A stretch of DNA of 64,000 bases from Lachnospiraceae bacterium. GTDB taxonomy: Bacteria > Bacillota > Clostridia > Lachnospirales > Lachnospiraceae. The stretch is taken from contig JAFZNO010000100.1 in assembly GCA_017552985.1 (NCBI GenBank), positions 1-64,000 on the forward strand, given 5' to 3'. Both the position numbers and the translations under genes were made by a program. The notes under the pieces are model-generated. The model saw only the letters and a list, made by a program, of their open reading frames with translations, did no database searches and was not told where the DNA came from. Position 1 is the stretch's first letter. Each line of letters begins with the position of its first letter. Below, one piece after another: positions 44,379 to 53,255 of this stretch.

Positions 44379-45479
44379 TTAAGTTATTGTTTTCTTAACG
44401 AGCGGGATCATTTTCAAAATGACCGTAATGCCATGCGCCACAAGGAAAACCAACAGGGAAATCAGCGGCACGGATATGATCGATGGGAAACTGTATGCGC
44501 CAAGCTTAAAATAACGATCCACGAATTTTATTATCACAAGATGTGACAAATACACGCCAAACGTATTACCGCTTATAAAAAGGATCCATTTGACGAGACG
44601 CGAATTTACGTCATATACCCTTTCCTTTCCCTTTTCCCCTTTGAAGAATTCAAAAATGCCGACGGAAGCCAGCACTATCAGAGGATTCGTTTCCAACATG
44701 AAAGTATATACGTGGGAATCAGTGATCATGGAAAACAGAATCGTAAGCGCGACTGAAAGAAGCAACGACGGGATTGCCATAAACACAATGAGTTTGCTCC
44801 ATTTTCCCAAACCATGTTCATGAACGTAATACCCTAACAGAAAACATCCAAGATATCCGGGAACAAAGGTCCTGTTAAGGTCATTTAAGTTATTAAGAAT
44901 CACGTTACAAAGCTGATATCCCACCCCCTCTTCGGCAACGTCTTTGAAAAGCTCCACAGTTCCTTTTATCGTGCCAAATATCATTCCAAATAGGATCAGG
45001 ATCCAGATCAGATACAGCGTCACGTTTTTGTTTGCCGTAATGACACGCAATACGGGCAAAGCCAGATAGAGACCCACCAGCATGATAAGATACCAAAAAT
45101 GCTTAGGAAGTACAAACAAATGCTTAATAAAGTATACGAGATCACCGGCACTTTCCATTATGGTATAGAGAATTGCATACACTACAGTCCAGACAACAAG
45201 ACAGATCAATATACGCTTAACGTATCTGCGGTAAACTTCGCCAATCCCAATATTCTTTTGGGGATTTAGCAAAAGAGCACCGGTGATCATACAAAAAACG
45301 CACAGGGAGAAACGCGCCCCAACGTTATAAAACGTCCGTACGGTCCAATCCACGTCACCTATGCTTAGCTTGCTCCAGTTCGTTCCTGATACGTGGATCA
45401 CAATAACCGCAAATGCGCTCAAAACGCGAAGAATCTCCATATATACGTAATCCGTCCGTCTTTTTGTATCCATCGTCAT
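44379..45479 (-). CDS. Acyltransferase family 3 membrane protein
   Basis: A 366-residue integral protein with ten helices of the Acyl_transf_3 (OafA/WecH-like) family. The first helix carries the catalytic-type motif ILRVLSAFAVIVIHVSG, with His in VIHVSG. Such enzymes O-acetylate or succinylate surface polysaccharides, peptidoglycan or glycolipids. GAGAAAGG stands four bases before ATG. It has a strong promoter and a terminator, so it is monocistronic. Substrate not determinable. Confidence 0.88.
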   Translation of the reverse strand: MTMDTKRRTDYVYMEILRVLSAFAVIVIHVSGTNWSKLSIGDVDWTVRTFYNVGARFSLCVFCMITGALLLNPQKNIGIGEVYRRYVKRILICLVVWTVVYAILYTIMESAGDLVYFIKHLFVLPKHFWYLIMLVGLYLALPVLRVITANKNVTLYLIWILILFGMIFGTIKGTVELFKDVAEEGVGYQLCNVILNNLNDLNRTFVPGYLGCFLLGYYVHEHGLGKWSKLIVFMAIPSLLLSVALTILFSMITDSHVYTFMLETNPLIVLASVGIFEFFKGEKGKERVYDVNSRLVKWILFISGNTFGVYLSHLVIIKFVDRYFKLGAYSFPSIISVPLISLLVFLVAHGITVILKMIPLVKKTIT

Positions 45480-45511
45480 AAAACCTTTCTCCCGTTAAAT
45501 GTCCAATCAAA

Positions 45512-45540
45512 AGTATATCAGAATTGGAAACCCTGGTCAA
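45512..45540 (-). promoter_or_regulatory. Acyltransferase promoter
   Basis: Minus-strand TTGACC, exactly 17 bp, TATACT. Confidence 0.75.
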
Positions 45541-45632
45541 TTCAAGTCACGGGAAAGATGAATAAATTTTTGGAGCTTCAATCCCGGAAACCGAATGCAG
45601 ATGGCCACAAAACGCAGAAGGCAAAAAAATCA

Positions 45633-45712
45633 TTGAATATCTCCGTAAAACCATTCATCGAAAACATCCGTTGAAATCATTCTTTGAGAACATTCGTTGA
45701 AATCATCCGTCA
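45633..45712. repeat. Short degenerate repeats
   Basis: Tandem-like units of about 25 bp sharing ACATYCGTTGAAATCAT with variations. They lie between the acyltransferase promoter and the peptidase terminator and belong to no convincing gene. Confidence 0.4.
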
Positions 45713-45749
45713 AAAAAAGTCCCCAGGGATCACACTCCCTGAGGACTTC
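45712..45749 (-). terminator. Terminator of secreted peptidase gene
   Basis: Minus-strand AAGTCCTCAGGGA/TCCCTGGGGACTT stem followed by seven T. Confidence 0.88.
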
Positions 45750-45758
45750 AGCTTTTGA

Positions 45759-47636
45759 TCAATTATTTCCAGGCTGCGATTTATAATATGCCGCAAATTT
45801 CTTAAACACGTCAGATCCGAATCTATTTTTGAGAATTTCCGTCATTTCATCCCTCTGAGCAGCTGATGGATCTCCACGGAACGTAGGATAAGCATATCCA
45901 GCCTTTTCCAGATCCGACAAATAATCCCGCAGGAAGGATTCTCCGTAGTTTGCCATCAAGACCTCACAGAGCATTCTGCCATATATGTAAGGTTCCATCT
46001 CGTCATCGCCAGGACGCCCCTTGTAATCATCACGGAAAAGCTTCTCTGCACTCTTTGTTGTAATTTTATCTTTTAATTGACTTGACATGTTATAATTCAC
46101 GTATTCCTTACTGCCTGCAAAGCTCTTGTAATTCATGTCATTTACGACTAACTTTGCGTAGAAATCAGCGCATCCCTCCTTCATAGTCATAGTCATGTTA
46201 GCATATCTATCGGTGAGTACGTGAGTTAATTCATGGGCAATGACATAGTACAATCTGTCACTTCGTACATATCCCGCCATATGTTCATTCCACGTTTCCT
46301 CACTGACCAGCTCAGATAAGTTGAGTTCAACATATTCAGCACACCCATTTGGACACCAATACTTAAGTTTGCCAGCTACGCTTATAAAAATAGGCAATTT
46401 CTTACCAAAATCAAAGCCATCCCAAGGTTCGTATCCATAAACAAGAGTGCCCCAAGAAAAACTATCGATCTTCCTGCCATTATTAAATCTCAGACCCGTT
46501 TTGCTTTCCAGGTCTTTCATGATCCGCTTAACGTTCTTTTCCAGATCGCCCGGGATGTCGGCACCCTTATCGATCAACAGGAAAAACTTGTCGCTCTCCA
46601 GGTAACAAAAACCATCCGTTATAACGTGATCCTTTTCCTTGCCGCTTAACGTGATCTTTTTGGGAGCAGGCGGAAGGATGGTAAACTGGATCGTGCTCGC
46701 CTTAAAATAACTGCCGTCATACGCATAGCCATAAACATACGCCTTATACGTTCCAGGCTTCAAATTCTCGATGGAGATCTTTCCGGAATAACCCGTGTTC
46801 GTCTGATTGTCTCCATGGGAAATGCCCAATACGCTGCTGACTTCCTCGAGGTCATATCGATTGTACGCACTTAAAACTCCAGACTTTACTTTTTTGTTGT
46901 TCTCATCCCTAACGCGATACTCGTACTTCTTTATTCCACTGTCATTTAAGGCCCAGCCGCTTACCTCAAAGTACTCATCTCTCCCTGCCTCGAATCCTTC
47001 CTGCATCTGAATCTTCGAAACATATTTCTTGTCTGGATTTAAGGACTTCGCTTTAGGAACCTCATTACCGGAAGCGTATTTTCCCGTTTCGCCCTCCACG
47101 TTGATGCAAAACCTGGCGACCTCAAACTCCGTCGAATCGCTTTCAAGCTTTCCCTTCACGATGACCAGCCAAGTTCCGCTCCGCATTCCCGTCGATTCAA
47201 TGTCCGCACGCCATCCGCTGTTGGTTTTTATGAAATCAGTTCCCTCGATGCTCGCATTTTGCTTTGAGGTGAATTTCCAGTCATAGACCTCCGCCTCCAT
47301 GGACTTTACGTACTTTAGCTTTGAAGCATCTGCATTCAGGTCACTACCATACGAAAAATACAACGTGTAGGAGCTGACCTTCAAGTTTGACAACACCCAA
47401 CCTCTTACGCTCAGTTTCTCCGTGCGGGGTGCCTGCATCGTCCCCTCATAAACGTATGCCTTATTTTTCACGGAACTGGTACTACCGTCTGCCGTTTTTA
47501 AATACGAGCGATAGATATGCTTGGTCTTGGCCTCTGCCTGCATTTCCGGCAACAAGCTGCACGCCAGCGCAATCATAAATACAGTGACAATCATTACCCG
47601 GAATCTTCCGAATAACTTTACTCCTCTTTCTTTCAT
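45759..47636 (-). CDS. Secreted HExxH metallopeptidase-like protein
   Basis: A 625-residue protein. A signal peptide (hydrophobic to about residue 27, then AEAKTKHIYRS) is followed by beta-rich Ig-like repeats (about 40-310) and a C-terminal zincin domain with HELTH (about 470) and a downstream EGCADFYA glutamate, the gluzincin pattern. It has no lipobox or sortase motif, so it should be released or cell-wall associated. GAGGAGG lies five bases before ATG at 47636. A perfect cre-like palindrome sits in its leader. Substrates are unknown; the fold is recognisable, but no exact family is named. Confidence 0.78.
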   Translation of the reverse strand: MKERGVKLFGRFRVMIVTVFMIALACSLLPEMQAEAKTKHIYRSYLKTADGSTSSVKNKAYVYEGTMQAPRTEKLSVRGWVLSNLKVSSYTLYFSYGSDLNADASKLKYVKSMEAEVYDWKFTSKQNASIEGTDFIKTNSGWRADIESTGMRSGTWLVIVKGKLESDSTEFEVARFCINVEGETGKYASGNEVPKAKSLNPDKKYVSKIQMQEGFEAGRDEYFEVSGWALNDSGIKKYEYRVRDENNKKVKSGVLSAYNRYDLEEVSSVLGISHGDNQTNTGYSGKISIENLKPGTYKAYVYGYAYDGSYFKASTIQFTILPPAPKKITLSGKEKDHVITDGFCYLESDKFFLLIDKGADIPGDLEKNVKRIMKDLESKTGLRFNNGRKIDSFSWGTLVYGYEPWDGFDFGKKLPIFISVAGKLKYWCPNGCAEYVELNLSELVSEETWNEHMAGYVRSDRLYYVIAHELTHVLTDRYANMTMTMKEGCADFYAKLVVNDMNYKSFAGSKEYVNYNMSSQLKDKITTKSAEKLFRDDYKGRPGDDEMEPYIYGRMLCEVLMANYGESFLRDYLSDLEKAGYAYPTFRGDPSAAQRDEMTEILKNRFGSDVFKKFAAYYKSQPGNN

Positions 47637-47740
47637 TTTTTCCTCCTCGGCATATGCCACGTTACGTTTGCAATTTCACATACGCACTTACGCCCATTCA
47701 AATTCCCGTATCGTATGCATATGTACAAACGTAATTTCGC

Positions 47741-47760
47741 AAATGTAAGCGCTTACATTT
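47741..47760. promoter_or_regulatory. Perfect 20-bp palindrome, cre/LacI-type operator
   Basis: AAATGTAAGCGCTTACATTT contains TGTAAGCGCTTACA, matching the catabolite-repression (cre) consensus with CG at the centre. It lies about 25-45 bp downstream of a TATAAT hexamer (47784-47789) on the minus strand, so it could block transcription of the peptidase gene. Confidence 0.65.
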
Positions 47761-47891
47761 TCTTACAAAAAAATTTCGCGCGCATTATAGGCGCAAAATT
47801 TTAGCTACGATGACAGTTTACCACATCACCGTAGCTAAATCAAGAAAAAACTGTGCACCCCTAAAACGAGTTTCCTATTTTTCCTCCTTCT

Positions 47892-48104
47892 TTACCTCTG
47901 ATACCCATGCCTGTCCATGATCTGATAATAGGTTTCGATTTCATCCGCCAGCATTTCGCGGTTCCTTTCAGCCTGGAGATCAAGCTTAAAACTCGTAATC
48001 TGAAACTCCATCTCCAAGTGAACCCAGTAAATCGTAATTCCGCAGCACACAATGGCCAAGATGGACAAGGCCAACGCTATCTGACACGTCAATCTCTTTT
48101 TCAT
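47892..48104 (-). CDS. Small membrane-anchored protein, unknown
   Basis: A 70-residue protein: MKKRLTCQIALALSILAIVC forms one membrane segment, and the rest is an amphipathic helix (residues 30-65). Its ATG overlaps the stop of the preceding frame (GCATGA), so the two were once a coupled pair. It may now be unexpressed. No family recognised. A weak stem-loop (TTTAGCTACGATG/CATCaCCGTAGCTAAA, 47811-47840) lies downstream. Confidence 0.5.
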   Translation of the reverse strand: MKKRLTCQIALALSILAIVCCGITIYWVHLEMEFQITSFKLDLQAERNREMLADEIETYYQIMDRHGYQR

Positions 48105-48283
48105 GCCTTCTCCTTCCCTGCCTGCCTCTCGCATCTTCCGAGAATCCTGCCTTCCATAAACTCCAGTTCCCTATACAGATTTTTCTCATTTGGCGCCATG
48201 AATGCTTCAATGATCGAACATCCTTGCAGAACTTCCTCTTGATACTGCCTGTCAAACAGACCAGCAACGTCTTCATAACAGAA
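48101..48283 (-). pseudogene. Remnant of a truncated gene
   Basis: A 60-codon open frame without a start, ending ELEFMEGRILGRCERQAGKEKA-like and coupled to the next small gene by an overlapping ATGA. It is preceded by an in-frame TGA at 48284-48286 and lacks any ribosome site, so it looks like the C-terminal remains of a once longer gene. The parent family is not recognisable. Confidence 0.4.
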
Positions 48284-48332
48284 TCAAAAACAGGGAAGGC
48301 ACTTGTCAAATACGCTGCGGAGTATTGCACCA

Positions 48333-48372
48333 TCCGCAAAAAGAAAGGGGAAAGGCTCTCACCCTTCCCCAC
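48333..48372 (-). terminator. Terminator of transglutaminase-like gene
   Basis: Minus-strand GGGGAA..TTTCCCC hairpin, overlapping the last codons, followed by TTTCTTTTT. Confidence 0.75.
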
Positions 48373-49570
48373 CGTAATAGAATTCTTTCCTGTCATCTTC
48401 ATCATATAAGAAATAAATGATCTTCTTATTCTCCCTGTCCATGCCCATGTAATTGCCTTCCCAAAGCTCCTGATACCGGTCATCCGTCGCGTGAAAATCG
48501 AAGAGCTTCCTACTCTCATCTCCGCCTCCGCCAATGTCCATCTTCTCTACCGGAAAGCCATCCCTGGTATCCCTGATCTTGTCCGTCATCATGAAGTAGG
48601 TTAGGGGTGCATATTTGTAGGTCAGTCCCCAAGTGGGATCGATGTGATAGGACTCTCCGTCGATGGTCACAAACACCCAGGCATGACTCTCGATCTCCCT
48701 ATGGTCACCCCCACTCTCCTCGGAATCCACGCCGCACTGCAAGAGAAGGTAGTTGTACATTCCCGCGATCTCACAGCAGATTCCCTTCTTCTCCGTAAAG
48801 CATCGATAGGTCGAGGTATAGTCAAACGGCAGATCGTTCAAATGTTCATATACGTAATAATCATATTTGTAGTTCATGGTGATATACTCGTAAAGGGACA
48901 GGCAGGTCTCAAAATCATCATAATCATCAGAAACGCAATTGTTCAAGATGGAAACAACCATCTCCTCAAATTGTCTTTCCCTCTCAAGAAACTCTTCCTT
49001 GGGGATCAGGTAGTTGATCTTCCCAACGCCATTTTTAAAGGCATCCGTTCCCGTTCCCTGCATGGGCTGGATACAATCGGTTGCGACGGGGAAAAAGAAA
49101 TTGATCAGCCTTCCGCCGGTACACCAGCCATAGGCATTTTCATCCGTGCACTCAAAGGTATCCTCTCCCGCGCGCAGGGCATCCACCATGTTAAAGAAGG
49201 ATTGCATGACACCCTCGCCGTGATACTCCAGGTACTTCTTGGAAAAGACGTGGGGCTGAAATTCATGATGCCCATCCTCATTATTGCGATAGTTTTCAAT
49301 CTTTTTCTTAGGCGCTTCCTCTGTGCTTACCGCGCTTAGCTCTACCGCGCCAGATGCCTTTCCTTCGGCATCTTCAGAAGTGTTTTGTACTTCATTTTCT
49401 GAGCTTTGTACGTCGCTTTCATAGGTGCTTTGCCCTGGTGTCTTTGCCGTCTGGCTCTCCACCTTGTCAGATTCTTTTATGTTCCCTGACGCGCACCCAG
49501 ACAGACTTGACGCCATGAGCATCAAGCTGAGCATAACAACAAGAAATCTTTTCTTAAAACCTTGCTTCAT
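48359..49570 (-). CDS. Transglutaminase-like lipoprotein
   Basis: A 403-residue secreted protein with lipobox LSGC (Cys about 23), a Ser/Glu/Ala-rich linker to about 100, and a transglutaminase-like cysteine-protease fold: Cys in GICCEIAGMYN (about 270), His in SHAWVFV (about 298), Asp in IDPTWG (about 313). It may cross-link or cleave cell-surface peptides. ATG at 49570 has AGGAGAG eight bases upstream. It starts 24 bp after the pectinesterase stop, so it may be read with it. It has no known link to pectin. Confidence 0.82.
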   Translation of the reverse strand: MKQGFKKRFLVVMLSLMLMASSLSGCASGNIKESDKVESQTAKTPGQSTYESDVQSSENEVQNTSEDAEGKASGAVELSAVSTEEAPKKKIENYRNNEDGHHEFQPHVFSKKYLEYHGEGVMQSFFNMVDALRAGEDTFECTDENAYGWCTGGRLINFFFPVATDCIQPMQGTGTDAFKNGVGKINYLIPKEEFLERERQFEEMVVSILNNCVSDDYDDFETCLSLYEYITMNYKYDYYVYEHLNDLPFDYTSTYRCFTEKKGICCEIAGMYNYLLLQCGVDSEESGGDHREIESHAWVFVTIDGESYHIDPTWGLTYKYAPLTYFMMTDKIRDTRDGFPVEKMDIGGGGDESRKLFDFHATDDRYQELWEGNYMGMDRENKKIIYFLYDEDDRKEFYYGGEG

Positions 49571-49594
49571 TCTAATTTCTCTCCTGAAAATCAA

Positions 49595-50641
49595 CTATGT
49601 CTCTTTTTCCGAAAGTCTATTGCTTATGTCCTGAAAGGCATTTCGGATAGTCATTGCTTGGCTCTCAGTGAGCTGTGTGACAAAAGGCGCCCGGCCGGAG
49701 GGATCCGCGCCTTCCCCGAAGCTTTGGTATTCCCCGTAGCAAACTGTTTCGCGCGCCTTCGTCTTATTCCAATCATGAAATCCGCTGGGGTGAATATGCG
49801 CCCCGAGCTCACAATCTAAGAGCACCGTTTTTGCGTGATCGCGCCAGGGTCTCCCCAGATAAACGCTTCCTTTAGGGCACCCCTCGCTAAGGAACCTGCA
49901 ATGATCAAAGACATACCCAACGGAATAGCCCTCTGGCGTGGAAGCGGCCGTCACGTAGCCGAGGATCCCGCTTTCCGGTGCCTGTTCCGCCTGCGCGTTG
50001 CCATTTCTGGAAACTAGGTCGCAATTCCGAAAAAGTGCCATGGCGCTGCCAAAGATAAAATCCACGTCCCCTTTGATGACACAGTCCTCATATATTTGCC
50101 TTCCCATTCTTCGCTCATCGAATTCCTTCGGACCGGTAAATCCGCCGGGGATCATGGCCGTCGGCGGCAAGGGGCCCGTAAACAGCGTATCCTGATAGCT
50201 TTCCAAATGACAGTTTTTCACTAAAATGCCATCCCCGTCCGCGTAGAGCGCGATCGCCTGCGCCACCTTGCTTCGCGGCCATGCCGTATTGCGGATCGTC
50301 AGTCCCTCGAGCGCGTTCCCATCTCCGTCCAGCAATAAAACATAGCTGCGAAAGGTCCCTCTCTTGCTCCCATCCTCCATCAGCATGTTTGCATAATTGC
50401 CATATTGAATGATTGTTTTCTCTGGACCTTCCAAGCCAATGACGCTCACGTTCGGCCGTCTGATTTCCACGACCTCCTCATAAATGCCCGGCTCCACTAG
50501 GATTTCGACGCGCTCCGCGGTAATTTCGTCTGGCTCCGCGGTATTACCTTTTCCGGCGCACGCACTTGCCATCCTCACCGCTTCGGAAATACTGTGACAA
50601 CAATCTTTCGTTATATCCTTTGAAACCCTGAATACCACCAT
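49595..50641 (-). CDS. Pectinesterase (CE8), cytoplasmic
   Basis: A 348-residue right-handed beta-helix enzyme removing methyl esters from galacturonic acid. Conserved QDTLF, IKGDVDFIFGSA (catalytic Asp pair) and LGRPWRDH are present. It lacks a signal peptide, so it should act on imported oligosaccharides. AGGAGG lies five bases before ATG. It is separated from the isomerase gene by a terminator-like hairpin and a 20-bp palindrome, so it may be independently regulated. Confidence 0.92.
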   Translation of the reverse strand: MVVFRVSKDITKDCCHSISEAVRMASACAGKGNTAEPDEITAERVEILVEPGIYEEVVEIRRPNVSVIGLEGPEKTIIQYGNYANMLMEDGSKRGTFRSYVLLLDGDGNALEGLTIRNTAWPRSKVAQAIALYADGDGILVKNCHLESYQDTLFTGPLPPTAMIPGGFTGPKEFDERRMGRQIYEDCVIKGDVDFIFGSAMALFRNCDLVSRNGNAQAEQAPESGILGYVTAASTPEGYSVGYVFDHCRFLSEGCPKGSVYLGRPWRDHAKTVLLDCELGAHIHPSGFHDWNKTKARETVCYGEYQSFGEGADPSGRAPFVTQLTESQAMTIRNAFQDISNRLSEKET

Positions 50642-50754
50642 TTGTGCCTCCTACCCCTATATGCGTTTTTTTCACTAGCCTGGTTACGTAATATTTTATT
50701 TTTCTGCTTTTCCTGCCATAAATCATGTCATGAAGTGCGGGATTTCCGTGTTAC

Positions 50755-50774
50755 GTTTGGTCTGCAGACCAAAC
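50755..50774. promoter_or_regulatory. Perfect 20-bp palindrome upstream of pectinesterase
   Basis: GTTTGGTCTGCAGACCAAAC is fully self-complementary, lies 114 bp upstream of the pectinesterase start, and has no T-tail. It resembles an operator for a dimeric regulator; none is encoded in the window. Confidence 0.55.
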
Positions 50775-50783
50775 CCTCCATGT

Positions 50784-50816
50784 TAAACAACAAGGAGAGG
50801 TCTTAACACCTCTCCC
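50784..50816 (-). terminator. Hairpin after isomerase gene
   Basis: GGAGAGGT/ACCTCTCC stem including the isomerase stop codon, followed on the minus strand by TTGTTGTTT. Probably an intrinsic terminator, imperfect T-run. Confidence 0.6.
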
Positions 50817-51639
50817 AAATCTCTTGTATGAATTTTCTGGATTGTACTGCATTCTCCGGGGTCGTGTTTTCCAGCGTCACGTGCACGAAAGGCTTTCTTG
50901 CCTTGATAAACTTCAGAATGTTCTCGTAGTTCATCATTCCGGTTCCTGCGGCAACGGATTCCATCTTTCCGTCCTTGATGATAAAGTCCTTGAGATGGAT
51001 CATGGCGATGTCGGGACCAAGCACGTCCATCGCCTCGGCAAAGATCTCCTCCCTGTTTTCATAATTGCTCAGATCCAATAGATTCACGGGATCAAAGATG
51101 ATCTGCAGGTTGGAGGAGGATACGGAATCCAGAACGCTTCTTGCGCGAGCCGGATTCCAGACAATATGCTTAAAAACAGGTTCTATGGCGAGGATCACGC
51201 CCATGCTTTCCGCATGCCTCACCACGGGCTCCAGGTTTCTTAAAAACGTATCCAGAGCCTCCTTGGTATGATTCGCATCTTCATAGCGATAGGCCTCATT
51301 GACTGCCCCGGTCTCCGTTCCTACGACACCGGCACCGCACAGGGATGCAAATCGCAAATGTGCATAATATCGGTTTTGGATCTTTTTCAGCGCTTCCTCA
51401 TTGGGATTTGCCAGGTTTAAATAGCATCCAAGCACTGCCATGACCATGTCATTTTTCTGAAAGACCCTCTTTAAGTAACAGGCAAACCCTGGCGTGAGTG
51501 CGCCATCGTCCGTCGCATACTCACTGATGAGCTTTGAAAGCGCCACGTGGGCACAGGCAAAGCCCTGTTCCCTTGCGATGGCGACCCGCTCCTCTATGGG
51601 TGCCTTTTTTACGTCATGAAGACGAATCCCTAACTGCAT
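50803..51639 (-). CDS. Sugar phosphate isomerase/epimerase-like TIM-barrel protein
   Basis: A 278-residue AP-endonuclease-2/xylose isomerase-type barrel. Metal-binding acidic residues and histidines appear at strand ends: VGTETGAVNE, LAIEPVFKH, IIFDPVNLL and IHLKDF, then VTLENTTP. This fold serves epimerases, isomerases and dehydratases. It lies between GH28 and pectinesterase, so a step in uronate or rhamnose metabolism is likely but not specified. AAAGG precedes ATG. Confidence 0.82.
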   Translation of the reverse strand: MQLGIRLHDVKKAPIEERVAIAREQGFACAHVALSKLISEYATDDGALTPGFACYLKRVFQKNDMVMAVLGCYLNLANPNEEALKKIQNRYYAHLRFASLCGAGVVGTETGAVNEAYRYEDANHTKEALDTFLRNLEPVVRHAESMGVILAIEPVFKHIVWNPARARSVLDSVSSSNLQIIFDPVNLLDLSNYENREEIFAEAMDVLGPDIAMIHLKDFIIKDGKMESVAAGTGMMNYENILKFIKARKPFVHVTLENTTPENAVQSRKFIQEIWERC

Positions 51640-51652
51640 GTTTCTTGCCTTT

Positions 51653-53236
51653 CTATTTGATCGCGAGACCCTGCAGGGTCACGTGCTCGGTGTTTTCGAT
51701 CTGAGGTTCCTGATCCGCACTGCCGATGATGGTTACGTTCTTACAGGTAAGCTCCCTTACGTTCTTAACGAATAGACTCTTACCGGACATTTTATCAAAG
51801 TTGTCCATCATGATGGGGCGCGTCGGAACGCGCTCTCCCTCCGGCAAAAAGCTGACGCTTACGTTCTCAAGCGTGATGGATTCAATGGGTGCCTCCGGCA
51901 GTCCGTAAGCGCAAACGAAGCTCGCACTCGCGTCCGTGCAGGTGCAATTGCGCACGGTAAGGCTTCCGATCTTTGGCGTGCGATAATCCACCGGCATGAA
52001 ATACTGGCCCTGCACGTACTCCGTGTGTCCGTCGGGATCACAGAAATAGAACATGTTTGCCGTCACCGGCATCATGACGCGCTCCATCCGAATGTTTTCA
52101 AATACCATGTTCGTAATCACGGCTCTCTCGCCGCGGCCACGCCTGCTCTTAATGCGAACGCCACGATCCGTTCTCCTGAAAATACATTGAGAAACATGAA
52201 CGTCCTCCACGCCGCCGGCGATCTCCGAACCCACGGTAACGGAGCCGTGCCCCTTCTCGAACAGGCAGTTGCGGATTCGGATATTCCTCGTCTGCTTATA
52301 GTGATACGTTGCCATGTAAAGCTTGCCGCTCTTAATGGCGATGCAGTCATCTCCCACGGATATCCTGCTGCCGAGGAACAGCAGATCCTCGCAGCTCTCC
52401 GGATCCATACCGTCCGTATTCGGCGCTTCCTCCGGATTTAGAATGGTCAGTCCTAACAATCTTACGTGATCACAGTAATAAGGATGGATCGTCCAGGATG
52501 GTGAATTCCGAATAGTTAGCGCCTGCATGCGCACGTTCTGACAATTCGAGAAAAACACGGTCCTAGGGCGCCATGCAATGCGCTTTTGACGCACGTTTTC
52601 CCACCAGTCTCCATGATCCGCATTTCCGTCGATCACGCCGCGGCCGATAATATCCACGTCATGAATTCCTATGCCTGTGATCAGGGAGGCAAACGCATCC
52701 AAGGGATTCCCCTCCCAGGAGGCAATGGAAAATTCCTTGTCATTCTCGTATAAATTGCGCACCATGCCGGGGAGCTTTGGATAATGCGCCCTGTCAGGAT
52801 CACCCAAAAGGGTGGCACCCTCGTCGATCCAGAGCGTCAGCTGACTTTTTAAGAACAGCGGCCCGGACAAATAGGTTCCCTTTGGCAGATAAACCGTACC
52901 GTCTTCGGGGCATGCGGCTATGGCTGCCTGGATCGCGGCGGTATCGAGTTTCGATCCGTCCCCGCACGCGCCAAAGTCCCGAACGTTCAAAAGGAAACTC
53001 TCCTGCTTCGTCCGAACGGACTTTGCTCCTTTTTCGGGATCCAGCGAGATCTGATACTCCGTGTTCGGCCTCAGACCGTCAATGGTGATAACGTTCTTTT
53101 GGCTCCGAAGGATCTCCCTCCCGTCAAGCCATACGGCGCATTCCTCTTCATTCTCGTACTGACTATCGTTTTTTCTCTCAATGGTGACGCTCCTGCAAAA
53201 GACGTCCGTCACCTCAAAATCCTTCTCCATCGTCAT
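51653..53236 (-). CDS. Polygalacturonase-type glycoside hydrolase (GH28), cytoplasmic
   Basis: A 527-residue enzyme with a small N-terminal beta domain (to about 75, fibronectin-like) and a beta-helix catalytic domain. GH28 hallmarks: NTDGMDPESC (first catalytic Asp), VGDDCIAIKSG (Asp pair), GHGSVTVGSE (His) and RIKSRRGR. No signal peptide, so it hydrolyses imported galacturonides or rhamnogalacturonides. AAGGA precedes ATG. It is 13 bp from the isomerase gene and 20 bp after GH105, in one operon. Confidence 0.94.
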   Translation of the reverse strand: MTMEKDFEVTDVFCRSVTIERKNDSQYENEEECAVWLDGREILRSQKNVITIDGLRPNTEYQISLDPEKGAKSVRTKQESFLLNVRDFGACGDGSKLDTAAIQAAIAACPEDGTVYLPKGTYLSGPLFLKSQLTLWIDEGATLLGDPDRAHYPKLPGMVRNLYENDKEFSIASWEGNPLDAFASLITGIGIHDVDIIGRGVIDGNADHGDWWENVRQKRIAWRPRTVFFSNCQNVRMQALTIRNSPSWTIHPYYCDHVRLLGLTILNPEEAPNTDGMDPESCEDLLFLGSRISVGDDCIAIKSGKLYMATYHYKQTRNIRIRNCLFEKGHGSVTVGSEIAGGVEDVHVSQCIFRRTDRGVRIKSRRGRGERAVITNMVFENIRMERVMMPVTANMFYFCDPDGHTEYVQGQYFMPVDYRTPKIGSLTVRNCTCTDASASFVCAYGLPEAPIESITLENVSVSFLPEGERVPTRPIMMDNFDKMSGKSLFVKNVRELTCKNVTIIGSADQEPQIENTEHVTLQGLAIK

Positions 53237-53255
53237 GATATTGATTCCTTGTCAT

